Shown: positions 19,199-28,764, counted from the first letter of the stretch. The stretch: DNA of 64,000 nt from Magnetospirillum sp. (GCA_024707145.1 JANQAI010000008.1:186001-250000); one strand, 5' to 3'. Numbers and translations are program-made. Notes: generated by a model not told the origin, from the sequence alone.

Positions 19199-19459
19199 AT
19201 GCTGTCATTGGTCGACTGCATCGCTTTCAGCGGCCTGACACCCGATCAAGTGGAGGCCGTCGCCTGCTACAAGCATGTACCCGTCATCGTTGCCGCCGAA
19301 TGGGCCGAATCGGCCCTGGACACCAGCGAAGGCACCCATGAGGTGGAGGTCGCCCTGGCCGAGGAGGCCCGGCTGGCCAACAGCCACCACCTGAGTTCGG
19401 CCGCAAGCTGGGACCGCGCGCTGGACGAATTCCGCCACCAGCATCCGGAACTGATATAG
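19199..19459 (+). CDS. Small conserved-looking hypothetical protein
   Basis: An 86-residue acidic protein (LSLVDCIAFSGLTPDQVEAV at the start, EVEVALAEEARLANS in the middle). It has no signal peptide or membrane segment. GGAGGG ends 6 nt before ATG 19199; the ATG at 19193 overlaps that site and is less likely. An upstream AT-rich segment at about 19080-19140 contains TAGTAT and could carry the promoter. The rest of 18911-19198 holds only the UspA terminator and no other gene. I do not recognise the family. Confidence 0.6.
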   Translation: MLSLVDCIAFSGLTPDQVEAVACYKHVPVIVAAEWAESALDTSEGTHEVEVALAEEARLANSHHLSSAASWDRALDEFRHQHPELI

Positions 19460-19463
19460 CCGT

Positions 19464-19490
19464 CAAGGGGCGCCCCCTGGGGCGCCCTTG
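19464..19490. terminator. Bidirectional hairpin between convergent genes
   Basis: CAAGGGGCGCC and GGCGCCCTTG pair with a single bulged base around a short loop, between the end of the small hypothetical gene (+) and yedK (-). It could terminate both. No clear T-tract is seen. Confidence 0.45.
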
Positions 19491-19501
19491 CCGCGCCTCC
19501 C

Positions 19502-20101
19502 TCAGCCGAACAGGTCGCCCTGCGCCGACCGCCCTTTGGGCTTGGCGGGGTCGGCCTCCACCAGCGCCGTCACCTCGCCCGCATGGGGAGAAAGCGCTGG
19601 AATCACCTGCTCGAACGGCACCAGCGGGTCCACCCACGCGGCTTCTGCCTCGGGCGGCAGAACCACCGGCATGCGGTCGTGCACGTGGGCGATGGAGGGG
19701 GCGGAAGCACAGGTGACGACGGCGAAATGGTCGCCGTCCATCAGCCCGGCAAAGGCGAACAGGCCGGCATCGGCCGGTTCCAGGCGCATTCTGGTCTTGC
19801 CGTGCGGGCCGTCCCGCCACTCCCACCAGCCGGAGGCCGGCACCAGCACCCGCCGGCCGAGCAGGCGGCGGAAGGCAGGGCGTTGCGCCAGCGTTTCGGC
19901 GCGGGCATTGATCAGCGGGCGCTTGTCCCACTCCACCTCCAGGCCGAAGCGGGCCAGCCGTCCCTGCCCGCCCGGCCCCACCACCAGGGTGAAATCGGTG
20001 GGACGCACCTCGGGCCGGTTGGGCCAGGGCGGCGGCACCGTCAGCCCGAAGCGGCTCATGAGGTCCTGGGGCGTCTGCTTGAGGTCGAAGCGCGAGCACA
20101 T
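19502..20101 (-). CDS. yedK: Abasic-site processing protein YedK (HMCES/SRAP family)
   Basis: Forms a covalent thiazolidine crosslink with abasic sites in single-stranded DNA through Cys2, shielding them during replication. The 199-residue protein keeps every family catalytic feature: Cys2 directly after the start Met, Asn65 in LINARAET, Glu94 in ASGWWEW and His141 in HVHDRMPVVL. The C-terminus ends in a GDLFG tail. It follows tlyA on the same strand after a 4-bp gap, so the two are probably cotranscribed. Confidence 0.92.
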   Translation of the reverse strand: MCSRFDLKQTPQDLMSRFGLTVPPPWPNRPEVRPTDFTLVVGPGGQGRLARFGLEVEWDKRPLINARAETLAQRPAFRRLLGRRVLVPASGWWEWRDGPHGKTRMRLEPADAGLFAFAGLMDGDHFAVVTCASAPSIAHVHDRMPVVLPPEAEAAWVDPLVPFEQVIPALSPHAGEVTALVEADPAKPKGRSAQGDLFG

Positions 20102-20105
20102 CGCC

Positions 20106-20849
20106 TCAGCCCTCGAACCGCCCGACGATCAGGAACTCCTTGTTGCCCTCGGGCCCGGTGATGGGGCTTTCGCACAGACCCGTCACCGACCAGCCGGGCA
20201 GCGCCGCCAGCCAGGACTGGATGCGCTCGCACACCTCGGCATGCAGTTCGGGCTCGCGCACCACGCCGCCCTTGCCGACCCGGCCCTTGCCCACCTCGAA
20301 TTGCGGCTTGATCAACGCCACCAGGAAGGCGCCCGGCCGGGCGAAGCCCATGGCCGTCGGCAACACCGTCTCCAGCCCGATGAAGCTGGCGTCGCACACC
20401 ACCATGTCCACCTGTTCGGGAACATGGTCGGTGGTCAGGTAGCGGGCGTTGGTGCGTTCCAGCACCACCACACGGGGATCGCTGCGCAGCTTCCACGCCA
20501 GCTGGCCGTGGCCCACGTCCACCGCATAGACGCGGGCGGCGCCCCGGGTCAGCAGCACGTCGGTGAAACCGCCGGTGCTGGCGCCCACGTCGATGGCCAC
20601 CAGCCCGGCGGGATCGATGGCGAAACGGTCCAGCGCCTCCACCAGCTTCAGACCGCCGCGCGACACCCAGGGATGGTCCTGGCCCTTCAGTTCCAGCGGC
20701 GCGTCCCCGGCCAATTGGGCGCCGGGCTTGTCCACCCGCTTGCCGCCGGACAGCACCAGGCCCGCCATCACCAGCGCCTGGGCGCGCGCGCGGCTCTCAA
20801 CCATTCCGCGCTCCACCAGCAATTGATCGACCCGCTTGCGTTCACCCAT
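20106..20849 (-). CDS. tlyA: TlyA-family rRNA 2'-O-methyltransferase
   Basis: A SAM-dependent methyltransferase of the TlyA (hemolysin A) family, known to 2'-O-methylate cytidines of 16S and sometimes 23S rRNA. An N-terminal S4 RNA-binding domain (RVDQLLVERGMVESRARAQALVMAG spans about residues 5-30) precedes an FtsJ-like Rossmann domain with the SAM motif DVGASTGGFTDVLL, then CDASFIGLE and LIKPQFEVGK, which carry the catalytic Asp and Lys. From ATG 20849 the protein has 247 residues. An ATG five codons earlier (20864) is also open. The start lies 98 bp from the divergent amidohydrolase gene. Confidence 0.9.
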   Translation of the reverse strand: MGERKRVDQLLVERGMVESRARAQALVMAGLVLSGGKRVDKPGAQLAGDAPLELKGQDHPWVSRGGLKLVEALDRFAIDPAGLVAIDVGASTGGFTDVLLTRGAARVYAVDVGHGQLAWKLRSDPRVVVLERTNARYLTTDHVPEQVDMVVCDASFIGLETVLPTAMGFARPGAFLVALIKPQFEVGKGRVGKGGVVREPELHAEVCERIQSWLAALPGWSVTGLCESPITGPEGNKEFLIVGRFEG

Positions 20850-20947
20850 CTGACATGGCCCCATGCGAAAAACGGCTATGGAAATTGCCTTTCCGATACG
20901 TCAGCATAAATGAAACAAAACCCTCAAGGGACGTCCGAAGAAAAAAA

Positions 20948-21880
20948 ATGGCCACGCTCCTTTTCACGCACCCCGTCTGTCTGGAACACGATACCGGGGA
21001 CTATCACCCGGAATGCGCCGATCGGTTGCGCGCCGTGCTGACCGCCCTGGAATCCGAGGAATTCATGAACCTGCTGCGCGAAGAGGCGCCGCAGGCCACG
21101 CGCGAGCAGATTCTGCGCGCCCACTGCCCCCACCACGTCGAGCAGTTCCTAAGCACCGAAGTGGCGCCGGGAGAGCACCATTACGTGGACCCCGACACGG
21201 TGATGTCCAGCAAAACCGTCGAGGCGGCGCTGCGTTCCGCCGGTGCCGTGGTGGCCGCCGTGGACGCCGTGGCGGCCCGGCAGGCCCGCAACGCCTTCTG
21301 CGCCGTGCGCCCGCCGGGGCACCATGCCGAGCGCGACGCCTCCATGGGTTTCTGCTTCCTCAACAACTCCGCCATCGGCGCCCTGCACGCCCGCGACGCC
21401 CATGGCTTCAAGCGGGTGGCGGTGGTGGATTTCGACGTCCATCACGGCAATGGCTCGCAGCATATCCTGTGGGACGAACCCGGCACCTTCTACGCCTCCA
21501 CCCACCAGGAGCACGCCTATCCCAATACCGGCCTGGCCCACGAAACCGGCGGCCAGGGCCGCATGGTCAACGTGCCGCTGCCGGCGGGCACCGGCTCGGA
21601 CGATTTCCGCCAGGCCTTCGACGACCTGCTGCTCTACAAGCTGCGCGAGTTCGCCCCCGACTTCATCATCATCTCGGCCGGCTTCGACGCCCACGCCCAG
21701 GACCCGCTGGCCCATCTGCGCCTGAAGACCAGCGACTTCCGCTGGGCCACCGAGAAGCTGCTGGAGGTGGCGGCCGAGACCGCCGACAACCGTGTGGTGT
21801 CGGTGCTGGAAGGCGGCTACGAACCGGCCGCCCTGGCAGCCTCGGTCAAGGACCACGTGCGCGCCCTGATGGGGCTGTAA
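20948..21880 (+). CDS. Histone deacetylase-family zinc amidohydrolase
   Basis: A 310-residue member of the HDAC/AcuC/acetylpolyamine amidohydrolase superfamily, which removes acyl groups from amines or lysines. Visible features: the start THPVCLEHDTGDYHPECADR, the active-site GHHAE (in VRPPGHHAERD), the zinc site DFDVHHGNG, the GYASTHQ-like segment YASTHQEHAYPNTG, and SAGFDAHAQDPLA with the second zinc Asp. EGGY near the end completes the pocket. The ATG at 20948 follows a run of A residues and a weak GAAG site. Bacterial substrates of this clade are mostly unknown. In many alphaproteobacteria such a gene neighbours xseB-ispA-dxs-tlyA; here the cluster is split by three unrelated genes. Confidence 0.88.
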   Translation: MATLLFTHPVCLEHDTGDYHPECADRLRAVLTALESEEFMNLLREEAPQATREQILRAHCPHHVEQFLSTEVAPGEHHYVDPDTVMSSKTVEAALRSAGAVVAAVDAVAARQARNAFCAVRPPGHHAERDASMGFCFLNNSAIGALHARDAHGFKRVAVVDFDVHHGNGSQHILWDEPGTFYASTHQEHAYPNTGLAHETGGQGRMVNVPLPAGTGSDDFRQAFDDLLLYKLREFAPDFIIISAGFDAHAQDPLAHLRLKTSDFRWATEKLLEVAAETADNRVVSVLEGGYEPAALAASVKDHVRALMGL

Positions 21881-21884
21881 GCGC

Positions 21885-22787
21885 CTATTCCCACAGCCAC
21901 GCCGCCCCGCGCACGCCCGAGGAATCGCCGTGCGCGGGCGGTTTGAGTTGGGTGGCGACGCCGTCCGAGAAGACGTATTCGCCCCACAGCCTGGGGATGG
22001 TGCGGTAGAACCGGGAAATGTTGCCCAGCCCGCCGCCCAGCACGATCACATGGGGATCGAGCACGTTGATGACGGTCGCCAGGCCGCGGGCCAGCCGGTC
22101 CTCGTAACGCGACAGCACGCCCTCGGCCTTGTCGTCGCCGTTTTCCGCCATGCGCACGATGTCGGCCGCCGCCACGCCTTCGCCGAAATCCCGCTCCAGC
22201 GCCGGGCCGGACAGGAAGGTCTCGATGCAACCCGCCTTGCCGCAATAGCAATAATGCCCCGGCAATTCGTCCCGCCCCGGCCAAGGCAGCGGATTATGCC
22301 CCCATTCGCCGGCCACCGCGTTGATGCCCGTCACCAGCTTGCCGTTGACCACCAGGCCGCCGCCCACGCCGGTGCCCAGGATGACGCCGAACAGGATCGA
22401 CGCGCCCTGGCCGGCACCATCAGTGGCCTCGGACAGGGCGAAGCAATCCGCGTCGTTGGCGAGACGCAGCGGGCGCCCCAGCGCCGCCTCCAGGTCCTTG
22501 TCGAAGGGCTTGCCGATCAACCAGGTGGAATTGGCGTTCTTGACCAGACCGGTCTTGGGGCTGATGGTGCCGGGAATGCCGATGCCCACGCTGCCGCCGC
22601 GGCCGAGGGTGGACTCGATGCCTTCCACCAGTTCCTTGATGGTGCGGAGGGTGCCGTCGTAGGAGCCCTTTTCCGTCGCCACCCGGCGGCGCGCCAGCTC
22701 CGCACCCGAGGCCCGATCCAGGGCGACCACCTCGGTCTTGGTGCCGCCGAGATCGATGCCGATGCGCAAGTGTTGGCCGTCGAGCAT
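21885..22787 (-). CDS. ROK-family sugar kinase (fructokinase-like)
   Basis: A 300-residue cytosolic sugar kinase of the ROK family. It has the N-terminal phosphate motif IGIDLGGTKTE, the substrate region LANDADCFALSEA with the catalytic Asp, GVILGTGVGGG, and the zinc-binding cluster GHYCYCGKAGCIETFLSG. GKAGCIE and the sequence after it are close to those of the E. coli Mak fructokinase group, so fructose is the likeliest substrate, but glucose or N-acetylmannosamine cannot be excluded. It ends 4 bp from the end of the convergent amidohydrolase gene and is divergent from the MBL-fold gene. Confidence 0.87.
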   Translation of the reverse strand: MLDGQHLRIGIDLGGTKTEVVALDRASGAELARRRVATEKGSYDGTLRTIKELVEGIESTLGRGGSVGIGIPGTISPKTGLVKNANSTWLIGKPFDKDLEAALGRPLRLANDADCFALSEATDGAGQGASILFGVILGTGVGGGLVVNGKLVTGINAVAGEWGHNPLPWPGRDELPGHYCYCGKAGCIETFLSGPALERDFGEGVAAADIVRMAENGDDKAEGVLSRYEDRLARGLATVINVLDPHVIVLGGGLGNISRFYRTIPRLWGEYVFSDGVATQLKPPAHGDSSGVRGAAWLWE

Positions 22788-22899
22788 GGAACCACTCCCG
22801 GTAGCAGCAGGATCATTGCAAAACTATTACCTCCGGGCCGTTTCCGTGTCTCCGCCTCTGTGTGGTTAACTGGCATGCCATAACAACAGGACCGCCCCC

Positions 22900-23925
22900 T
22901 TGAGCCGCACCGTTCTCGACCATCCCTTCCCCGATCCCCCCGATGCCGGCACCCCGCAGGAAGTGCATCCCGGCATCCATTGGCTGCGCATGCCCCTGCC
23001 CTTCGCCCTGGACCACATCAACCTGTGGCTGCTGGCCGACGATGAATCCTGGACGGTGGTCGATACCGGCGTGGATGACGGCGCCACCCGCGCCACCTGG
23101 GAAACGGTGCTGGCCGGCAAGCGGCTGAGCCGGCTGATCTGCACCCATTTCCACCCCGACCACATGGGGCTGGCCGGCTGGCTGGCCGAACGCCACGGCG
23201 TCCCGCTGGCCGCCACCCTAGGCGAGTGGAGCTTCGGCCGCATGCTGACCCTGGAGACGGGCGAGGATTACGCCGCCAATCAGGTGGAACATTACCGACG
23301 CGCCGGCTTCGGGCCCGAGTTGTTGGAGGGCGTGCGCGGCCGCGTGGGGTCGTACCGCCTGCGGGTGGCGCCGCTGCCGACCTCCATCAGTACCCTGAAG
23401 GACGGCGGTTCCCTGTCCATCGACGGGCGCCGCTGGCGGGTGGTGGTGGGGCGCGGCCATGCCCCCGAACATGCCTGCCTGTGGTGCGAGGAGGCGGGCG
23501 TGCTGATCGCCGGCGACCAAATCCTGCCACGCATCAGCCCCATCGTCGGCGTATGGCCGCAACAGCCCGACGACGATCCGTTGGGCGATTTTCTCGCCTC
23601 GCTGGACAGGTTGAAGGTGCTGCCGGCGGATACCCTGGTGCTGCCATCGCATGGGCTGCCGTTCCGCGGCCTGCACGCCCGCGCCGACGAACTGATCCGC
23701 CACCACGAACAACGGCTGGACCTGCTGCGCTCCACCGCCGCGCCGGCTACAGCGCTGGAGCTCAGCCGCACCCTGTTTCGCCGCGAACTGGACCCGCAGC
23801 AGATGGGCTTCGCCGTGGGCGAGACCCTCTCCCACGTCAACCATCTGGTGGCGCTCGGCGAATGGCGGCGCGACATCCGCGATGACGGGGTGTGGCTGTT
23901 CGGCCCGGTGCAGGGGCAGGCCTAG
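22900..23925 (+). CDS. MBL-fold metallo-hydrolase
   Basis: A 341-residue metallo-beta-lactamase-fold protein. The zinc motif THFHPDH is at residues 82-88, preceded by the fold marker VVDTGVDD. Later ligands lie in GRGHAPEHACLW and LPSHGLPF. The C-terminal ~80 residues form a winged-helix-like segment (LELSRTLFRRELDPQQMGFAVGETLSHVNHLV), as seen in the LACTB2-like/glyoxalase II-like group. The start is TTG at 22900, with AGGA 10-13 nt upstream; no ATG lies near the fold start. The end overlaps the convergent ArsR gene by 4 bp. The substrate is unknown, and thioester or sulfur-linked substrates are possible given the ArsR neighbour. Confidence 0.83.
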   Translation: MSRTVLDHPFPDPPDAGTPQEVHPGIHWLRMPLPFALDHINLWLLADDESWTVVDTGVDDGATRATWETVLAGKRLSRLICTHFHPDHMGLAGWLAERHGVPLAATLGEWSFGRMLTLETGEDYAANQVEHYRRAGFGPELLEGVRGRVGSYRLRVAPLPTSISTLKDGGSLSIDGRRWRVVVGRGHAPEHACLWCEEAGVLIAGDQILPRISPIVGVWPQQPDDDPLGDFLASLDRLKVLPADTLVLPSHGLPFRGLHARADELIRHHEQRLDLLRSTAAPATALELSRTLFRRELDPQQMGFAVGETLSHVNHLVALGEWRRDIRDDGVWLFGPVQGQA

Positions 23926-24233
23926 GGGCAGGCCTCGGCCGGGGCGCAATAGAGGCCGTAGAGGGTGTCGATGACCGCCGCCGCTTCCTTGCCCGCCAGG
24001 GAATAGAAGATGGTCTGGGCCTGCCTGCGGGTCTGCACCAGGCCGTCCCGGCGCAGGCGGGCCAAGTGCTGGCTCAGCGCCGATTGCGACAGACCGATCA
24101 ACCGCTCCATCTCGCCCACCGACTTCTCGCCGTGCAGCAACTGGCAGAGGATCATCAGGCGGTGTTCGTTGGCCATGGCCTTGAGCAAGGTGCTGGCGCG
24201 ACGGGCGCTGTCCTGCAGCTTCTCCAATTCCAT
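23922..24233 (-). CDS. ArsR-family regulator of the SqrR/BigR type
   Basis: A 103-residue winged-helix repressor (from the ATG at 24233, with AAAGGA upstream). The DNA-binding helices are GEKSVGEMERLIGLSQSALSQHLARLR and the wing is QTRRQAQTIFYSLAG. Cys30 (in LMILCQLL) and Cys96 (in LYGLYC) match the pair that SqrR and BigR use to sense persulfides by forming a tetrasulfide. A third Cys is at 102. The metal-binding ELCVCDL box of classical ArsR proteins is absent. It is therefore probably a sulfide or redox sensor. An ATG at 24263 would add 10 residues without a ribosome site. The 174 bp before the dxs end contains no other gene. Confidence 0.75.
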   Translation of the reverse strand: MELEKLQDSARRASTLLKAMANEHRLMILCQLLHGEKSVGEMERLIGLSQSALSQHLARLRRDGLVQTRRQAQTIFYSLAGKEAAAVIDTLYGLYCAPAEACP

Positions 24234-24407
24234 GGCCGTCGGGTTCCTTTCGGTGGCGCGCATTGGGCTACAATATCATCCGGCCATCAGGTTTCAACAT
24301 TTCACTGCCACCAGAATGAAAACCGGACGCACTTAGGTGGTTGCACAAAACAATGCTGTTGTTTTTACAACAAACCCTCTTCCACCATAGCGCTTCTTGC
24401 CAAAGGG

Positions 24408-26339
24408 TCAGGCGCTGGCGGCCCCGGCCGCCGGCTCGCCCAGGGCGGCCAGCACGCTGGCGGTGATGTGGGCGGCACTCAGCCCGGCTTCGTCGTACTG
24501 GACCTTGGGCAAATTGTGGTCCTGGAAGCGGTCGGGCAGCATCAGCGAGCGCACCTTGAGCCCCCGGTCCAGCGCGCCCGACTGGGCCAGAAAGTGCAGC
24601 ACATGGCTGCCGAAACCGCCCACCGAGCCTTCCTCGACGGTGATCAGCACCTCGTGCTCGCGGGCCAGCCGCAGAAGCAAATCGTGGTCCAGCGGCTTCA
24701 TGAAGCGGGCATCGGCCACGGTGGTGGACAGCCCGCGCGCCGCCATGTCCTCGGCCGCCTTGCAGGCCTCGGCCAGCCGGGTACCCAGGGACAGCAGGGC
24801 AACGCGGCTGCCCTCGCGGACGATGCGGCCCTTGCCGATGGGCAACACCTCGCCGCGCTCCGGCATGTCCAGGCCCACCCCTTCCCCGCGCGGATAGCGG
24901 AAGGCCGAGGGGCGGTCGTCGATGGCGGCGGCGGTGGCGACGGCGTGCATCAGCTCGACCTCGTCGGCCGGACACATGAACACCAGCGCGGGCAGGCAGC
25001 CCAGGAAGGCCAGGTCGAACGAGCCGGCATGGGTGGCTCCGTCCGCCCCCACCAGACCGGCACGGTCGATGGCGAAGCGCACCGGCAGCTTCTGGATGGC
25101 GACGTCGTGCACCACCTGGTCGTAACCGCGCTGCAGGAAGGTGGAGTACAGCGCGCAGAACGGCTTGAAGCCCTCGCAGGCCAGCCCGGCGGCGAAGGTC
25201 ACCGCGTGCTGCTCGGCGATGCCCACGTCGAAGCAGCGCGCGGGGAAGCTCTCGGCGAACTTGTCCAGACCAGTGCCGGCGGGCATGGCGGCGGTGATGG
25301 CGACGATCTTGTCGTCGGCCCTGGCCTCGGCCAGCAGCGCCTTGGCGAACACCGAGGTGTAACTGGGCGCGTTGGCCTTGGGCTTGGCCAAGGCACCGGT
25401 CACCACGTCGAACTTGCCGACACCGTGATACTTGTCGGCGGCCTCCTCGGCCGGCGGATAGCCGCGGCCCTTCTTGGTGACCACGTGAATGAGCACCGGC
25501 CGCTTGTCCTCGGAATCGCGGACGTTCTTCAGCACCGGCAGCAGGTGGTCGAAATTGTGGCCGTCGATGGGGCCGACGTAATAGAAGCCCAGTTCCTCGA
25601 ACAGGGTGCCGCCGCCGGCAACGAAGCCGCGGGCGTATTCCTCGGCCCGCCTGGCGGCGCGCTCCAGCGGCGGCGGCAGCGCCTTGGCCAGGTCCTTGGC
25701 GAAGTTGCGGATGGACATGTAGGGCCGCGACGACAGCAGGCGCGACAGATAGGCGCTCATGGCCCCCACCGGCGGGGCGATGGACATGTCGTTGTCGTTC
25801 AGGATGACGATCAGGCGCGAATCCATGGAGCCGGCGTTGTTCATGGCCTCGTAGACCATGCCGGCGCTCATGGCGCCGTCGCCGATGACGGCGACGACGT
25901 CGAAATCCTCGCCCTTGAGGTCGCGCGCCACCGCCATGCCCAGTCCCGCCGAGATGGAGGTGGAGGAATGCCCGGCGCCGAACGGGTCGTAGACCGACTC
26001 GGAACGCTTGGTGAAACCCGACAGGCCGCCGCCCTGGCGCAGGGTGCGGATGCGGTCCTTGCGCCCGGTCAGGATCTTGTGGGGGTAGCACTGGTGGCCC
26101 ACGTCCCAGATCAGCTTGTCCTTGGGCGTCTCGAAGACATGGTGCAACGCCACGGTCAACTCGACCACCCCCAGGCCGGCGCCGAGATGGCCGCCGGTGA
26201 TGGACACCGCCTCGATCATCTCCTGGCGCACCTCGTCGGCCAGTTGGCGCAACTGGTCGGGGTTGAAGCCGCGGATGTCCTTTGGTTCGTCGACGCCGTC
26301 GAGCAGGCGCTGGGAAAGGTTGGAAACGGAACCGGTCAT
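24408..26339 (-). CDS. dxs: 1-deoxy-D-xylulose-5-phosphate synthase
   Basis: A TPP-dependent enzyme that condenses pyruvate and glyceraldehyde 3-phosphate to DXP, the first step of the MEP isoprenoid pathway. The 643-residue length is normal. The TPP/Mg motif [18 protein letters not shown] is at about residues 150-170, with [14 protein letters not shown] before it and the transketolase-like [15 protein letters not shown] segment later. The C-terminal domain has the [10 protein letters not shown] region. The gene lies 10 bp downstream of ispA and is third in the leftward xseB-ispA-dxs unit. I chose ATG 26339, 12 residues before the conserved [13 protein letters not shown]; upstream in-frame sequence overlaps ispA. 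Confidence 0.95.
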   Translation of the reverse strand: MTGSVSNLSQRLLDGVDEPKDIRGFNPDQLRQLADEVRQEMIEAVSITGGHLGAGLGVVELTVALHHVFETPKDKLIWDVGHQCYPHKILTGRKDRIRTLRQGGGLSGFTKRSESVYDPFGAGHSSTSISAGLGMAVARDLKGEDFDVVAVIGDGAMSAGMVYEAMNNAGSMDSRLIVILNDNDMSIAPPVGAMSAYLSRLLSSRPYMSIRNFAKDLAKALPPPLERAARRAEEYARGFVAGGGTLFEELGFYYVGPIDGHNFDHLLPVLKNVRDSEDKRPVLIHVVTKKGRGYPPAEEAADKYHGVGKFDVVTGALAKPKANAPSYTSVFAKALLAEARADDKIVAITAAMPAGTGLDKFAESFPARCFDVGIAEQHAVTFAAGLACEGFKPFCALYSTFLQRGYDQVVHDVAIQKLPVRFAIDRAGLVGADGATHAGSFDLAFLGCLPALVFMCPADEVELMHAVATAAAIDDRPSAFRYPRGEGVGLDMPERGEVLPIGKGRIVREGSRVALLSLGTRLAEACKAAEDMAARGLSTTVADARFMKPLDHDLLLRLAREHEVLITVEEGSVGGFGSHVLHFLAQSGALDRGLKVRSLMLPDRFQDHNLPKVQYDEAGLSAAHITASVLAALGEPAAGAASA

Positions 26340-26349
26340 GAAAATCCCC

Positions 26350-27254
26350 TCAGGCCTGGCGCTCGACCACGAAACGGGCGGCCGCGCGCAACAGGTCGGC
26401 CTTGTCGCCGAACGGATCGAGATGGGCGCAGGCCTGCTCGGCCAGTATGCGCGCCTGGGCGCGGGCACGCTCGACGCCCAGCAGCGACACGAAGGTCGCC
26501 TTGCCGGCATCGGCATCCTTGCCCACCCGCTTGCCCACCTGGGCGGCATCGCCCTCCACGTCCAACAGGTCGTCGGCGATCTGGAAGGCAAGGCCCAGGT
26601 CGTGAGCGAAGTTCTTCAAAGCCTGACGCAAGCTGGGCGCCGCCTTGGCCAGCACCGCGCCGGCCTCGCACGAAAAGCCGATCAGGCGGCCGGTCTTCAT
26701 CTGCTGCAGGCGGGTGATGGCGGGCACGTCCATCTCCAGCTCGGCGGCGCGCAGATCCACCATCTGGCCGCCCACCATGCCCTGGCCCCCGAGGCATGGG
26801 CCAGTTCCCACACCAGCTGGCAGCGCACCGCCGGATCGGCATGGGTGGGCTCGGCCGCCAGCACCTCGAAGGCGCGGGTCAGCAGGCCGTCGCCGGCCAG
26901 CAGGGCGGTGGCCTCGTCGAACTGGCGATGGCAGGTGGGACGACCGCGCCGCAGATCGTCGTCGTCCATGCATGGCAGGTCGTCATGGACCAGGGAATAG
27001 CAATGCACCATCTCGATGGCGCAGGCCACGCGCAGCGCCGCCGACGGGGCCACGTTGAACAGGGCGGCCGATTGCAGCACCAGGAAGGGGCGCAGCCGCT
27101 TGCCGCCGTCCAGCGAGGCATAGCGCATGGCCTCGACCACCCGGCTTTCCGGCCCGTCGGGCAGCGGCAGCAGGCGGTCCAGTTCGGCGTTGACCGCCTC
27201 GCCGGTAGCCTTCAGCGCCTCGGCCAGGGAAACGTCGGACGGATTGGCAGCCAC
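26350..27254 (-). CDS. ispA: Geranylgeranyl/farnesyl diphosphate synthase (single-base frameshift)
   Basis: Builds C15 (or longer) isoprenyl diphosphate from IPP and DMAPP. Adding one base in the run at 26784-26790 restores a 301-residue protein. Both Asp-rich motifs are present: [14 protein letters not shown] (first, with the two-residue spacer typical of bacterial FPP synthases) and FQIADDLLD (second). GGKRLRP and the MKTGRLIGF segment between them are also seen. The frameshift falls at LAHASGA, between the two motifs, so the literal reading would be inactive. It lies between xseB (16 bp upstream) and dxs. An essential role makes true loss unlikely. Confidence 0.85.
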
Positions 27255-27270
27255 GATACGGCCTTCCCGC

Positions 27271-27516
27271 TTATTGGATGTTGGCCGGCTCGACCGCCAC
27301 TTGGCCGTCGGCGCCGAACGAGATGCGCTCGACCTTGGCCTGGGCGTCCTTCAGCTTGGCCTCGCAATGGCGCTTCAACAGGGCACCGCGCTCGTAGGCG
27401 TTGATGGCGTCGTCAAGCCGGGTCGCTCCGGTTTCCAGAGCGCGCACGATCTTCTCCAATTCCGCCAGGGCGTCCTCGAAGCTCATGGCGGCGATGTCGG
27501 GCGGCAGATCGGCCAT
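27271..27516 (-). CDS. xseB: Exodeoxyribonuclease VII small subunit
   Basis: The 81-residue small subunit of exonuclease VII, which binds XseA in the cytoplasm to degrade single-stranded DNA. The family motif is clear: FEDALAELEKIVRALETG followed by LDDAINAYERGALLKRHCEAKLKDAQAKVE, forming a helical hairpin. It is the first gene of the xseB-ispA-dxs unit, an arrangement conserved in proteobacteria. Its ATG follows a short AT-richer gap of about 130 bp from the next leftward gene. Confidence 0.92.
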   Translation of the reverse strand: MADLPPDIAAMSFEDALAELEKIVRALETGATRLDDAINAYERGALLKRHCEAKLKDAQAKVERISFGADGQVAVEPANIQ

Positions 27517-27643
27517 GGAAACCCGTTCCTTGCTAGGCTGAAAACGAAGGGCGGAAGTTTACGAACCCGCTGAAATAAAGGCAAGCGCCAGACCGGACTA
27601 GGCCGGACCTGCCGCCCTTGGCCGGCCGGCCGGCGGGAACAGC

Positions 27644-28690
27644 CTATTCCTCCACCGGCCGCATGGCGCCTTGCAACTGCTCGCGCTGGGCCAGCACGTT
27701 GCGGGCCTGGTCGTGGTAGCCCAGCGTCGCCAGGATCGAAGCGAAGGTTTCCAGCGTCGCCGCCAGCGGGACGACGGCGCTGGCCGGGTCCACATTGGCC
27801 ACTTCCTGGAAGGTGTTGACCGCCTCCAGGGCCGATTCCAGCGCTTCCGGATCGGCATGGGCCTCGTGCTGGCGGCTGGCCAGGTTGGCCAGGGACTGGG
27901 CCAGGAACAGCCGGTACTGGTCGGGCGCCCCCTCGGCCAGGCCGCGCGCCAGTTCAGCCGCCTCTTCCACCAGCGGCAGGGCGCTGCCGGGACGGCCGTC
28001 GCGGCTGGCGGCGAAGGCGGCCTGCTGCATGGTCAGCGCCAGCAGATGATGGACCGGAGCGGGCACGCGGTCGGGGGGGAACACCTTGGCGGTCATGCGG
28101 CGCACCTCCACCGCCTCTTCCCAGCGAGCGCCCTCGGCCAGGGCCATGGCATTGCGGTGCAGGGCGTCGATCATGACGCCCAACTGGGGATACATGGCCT
28201 CGCCGCCCTCGCGGAAAATTTCCACGGCGGTGCCCATCTCCTCGATGGCGCGCAAGGCCTGGCCGGCCCGCCACGAGCGGCCCGACTGGTTCATCAAGGT
28301 GGAGACGATGACGAAGCGCGCCTGGTCGGGCGCCACGTCGAGGGCGCGGCGCGCCAGTTGGAGGGCTTCGTCGCCGGCGGCACGGCCATCCTCGTCGCGC
28401 CCTTGCTCGGACAGGCGGTTGGACAGGATGTTCAGCGCCGAGGCCAGGGGCACGGCGAAATCCGCCGGCTGGGCGTCGAACAGGCGGCGGTATTCCTCGA
28501 CGCCCTCGATGGCCGCGTTCAGCGCCGCCTCGGGCTGTCCCGCCTCGGCCCGGGCGCCGGACAATTCCATCAGGGCGTCGGCATAGGCGGGGTAGGCCAT
28601 CTCGGGCTCGGCGGCGATCTTGGCGCGGAACTCGGCGACGGTGGCTTCAAGCTGGGCGATCTCCTGGCCCAGATCGGCGGATTCGGTCAT
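27644..28690 (-). CDS. Cytosolic TPR-repeat protein
   Basis: A 348-residue all-helical protein without signal peptide or membrane segment. TPR-like units recur about every 34-45 residues, for example YADALMELSGARAEAGQPEAAL, LASALNILSNRLSEQGRDEDG and LAQSLANLASRQHEAHADPEAL. Such proteins bind partner proteins. No enzymatic domain is attached. A gap of 74 bp separates it from the downstream eipB gene's end on its upstream side, so the two may share a transcript. The role is unknown. Confidence 0.7.
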   Translation of the reverse strand: MTESADLGQEIAQLEATVAEFRAKIAAEPEMAYPAYADALMELSGARAEAGQPEAALNAAIEGVEEYRRLFDAQPADFAVPLASALNILSNRLSEQGRDEDGRAAGDEALQLARRALDVAPDQARFVIVSTLMNQSGRSWRAGQALRAIEEMGTAVEIFREGGEAMYPQLGVMIDALHRNAMALAEGARWEEAVEVRRMTAKVFPPDRVPAPVHHLLALTMQQAAFAASRDGRPGSALPLVEEAAELARGLAEGAPDQYRLFLAQSLANLASRQHEAHADPEALESALEAVNTFQEVANVDPASAVVPLAATLETFASILATLGYHDQARNVLAQREQLQGAMRPVEE

Positions 28691-28764
28691 GACTGATCCT
28701 CTTTACGGCTGGACGCATCCTCACCAGCCGTGCCGAGAGGGAAGCGGGTTGGGCTCGGCCCGCG

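Noticed and set aside
24357..24372. Terminator for the xseB-ispA-dxs unit
   Set aside because: TGTTGT and ACAACA pair around TTTT, but the stem is weak (6 AT-rich pairs) and no T-tract follows on the minus strand.
23892..26717. A 941-codon open frame on the + strand across dxs and ispA
   Set aside because: It is antisense to clear dxs, ispA and ArsR genes and shows the same shadow composition.
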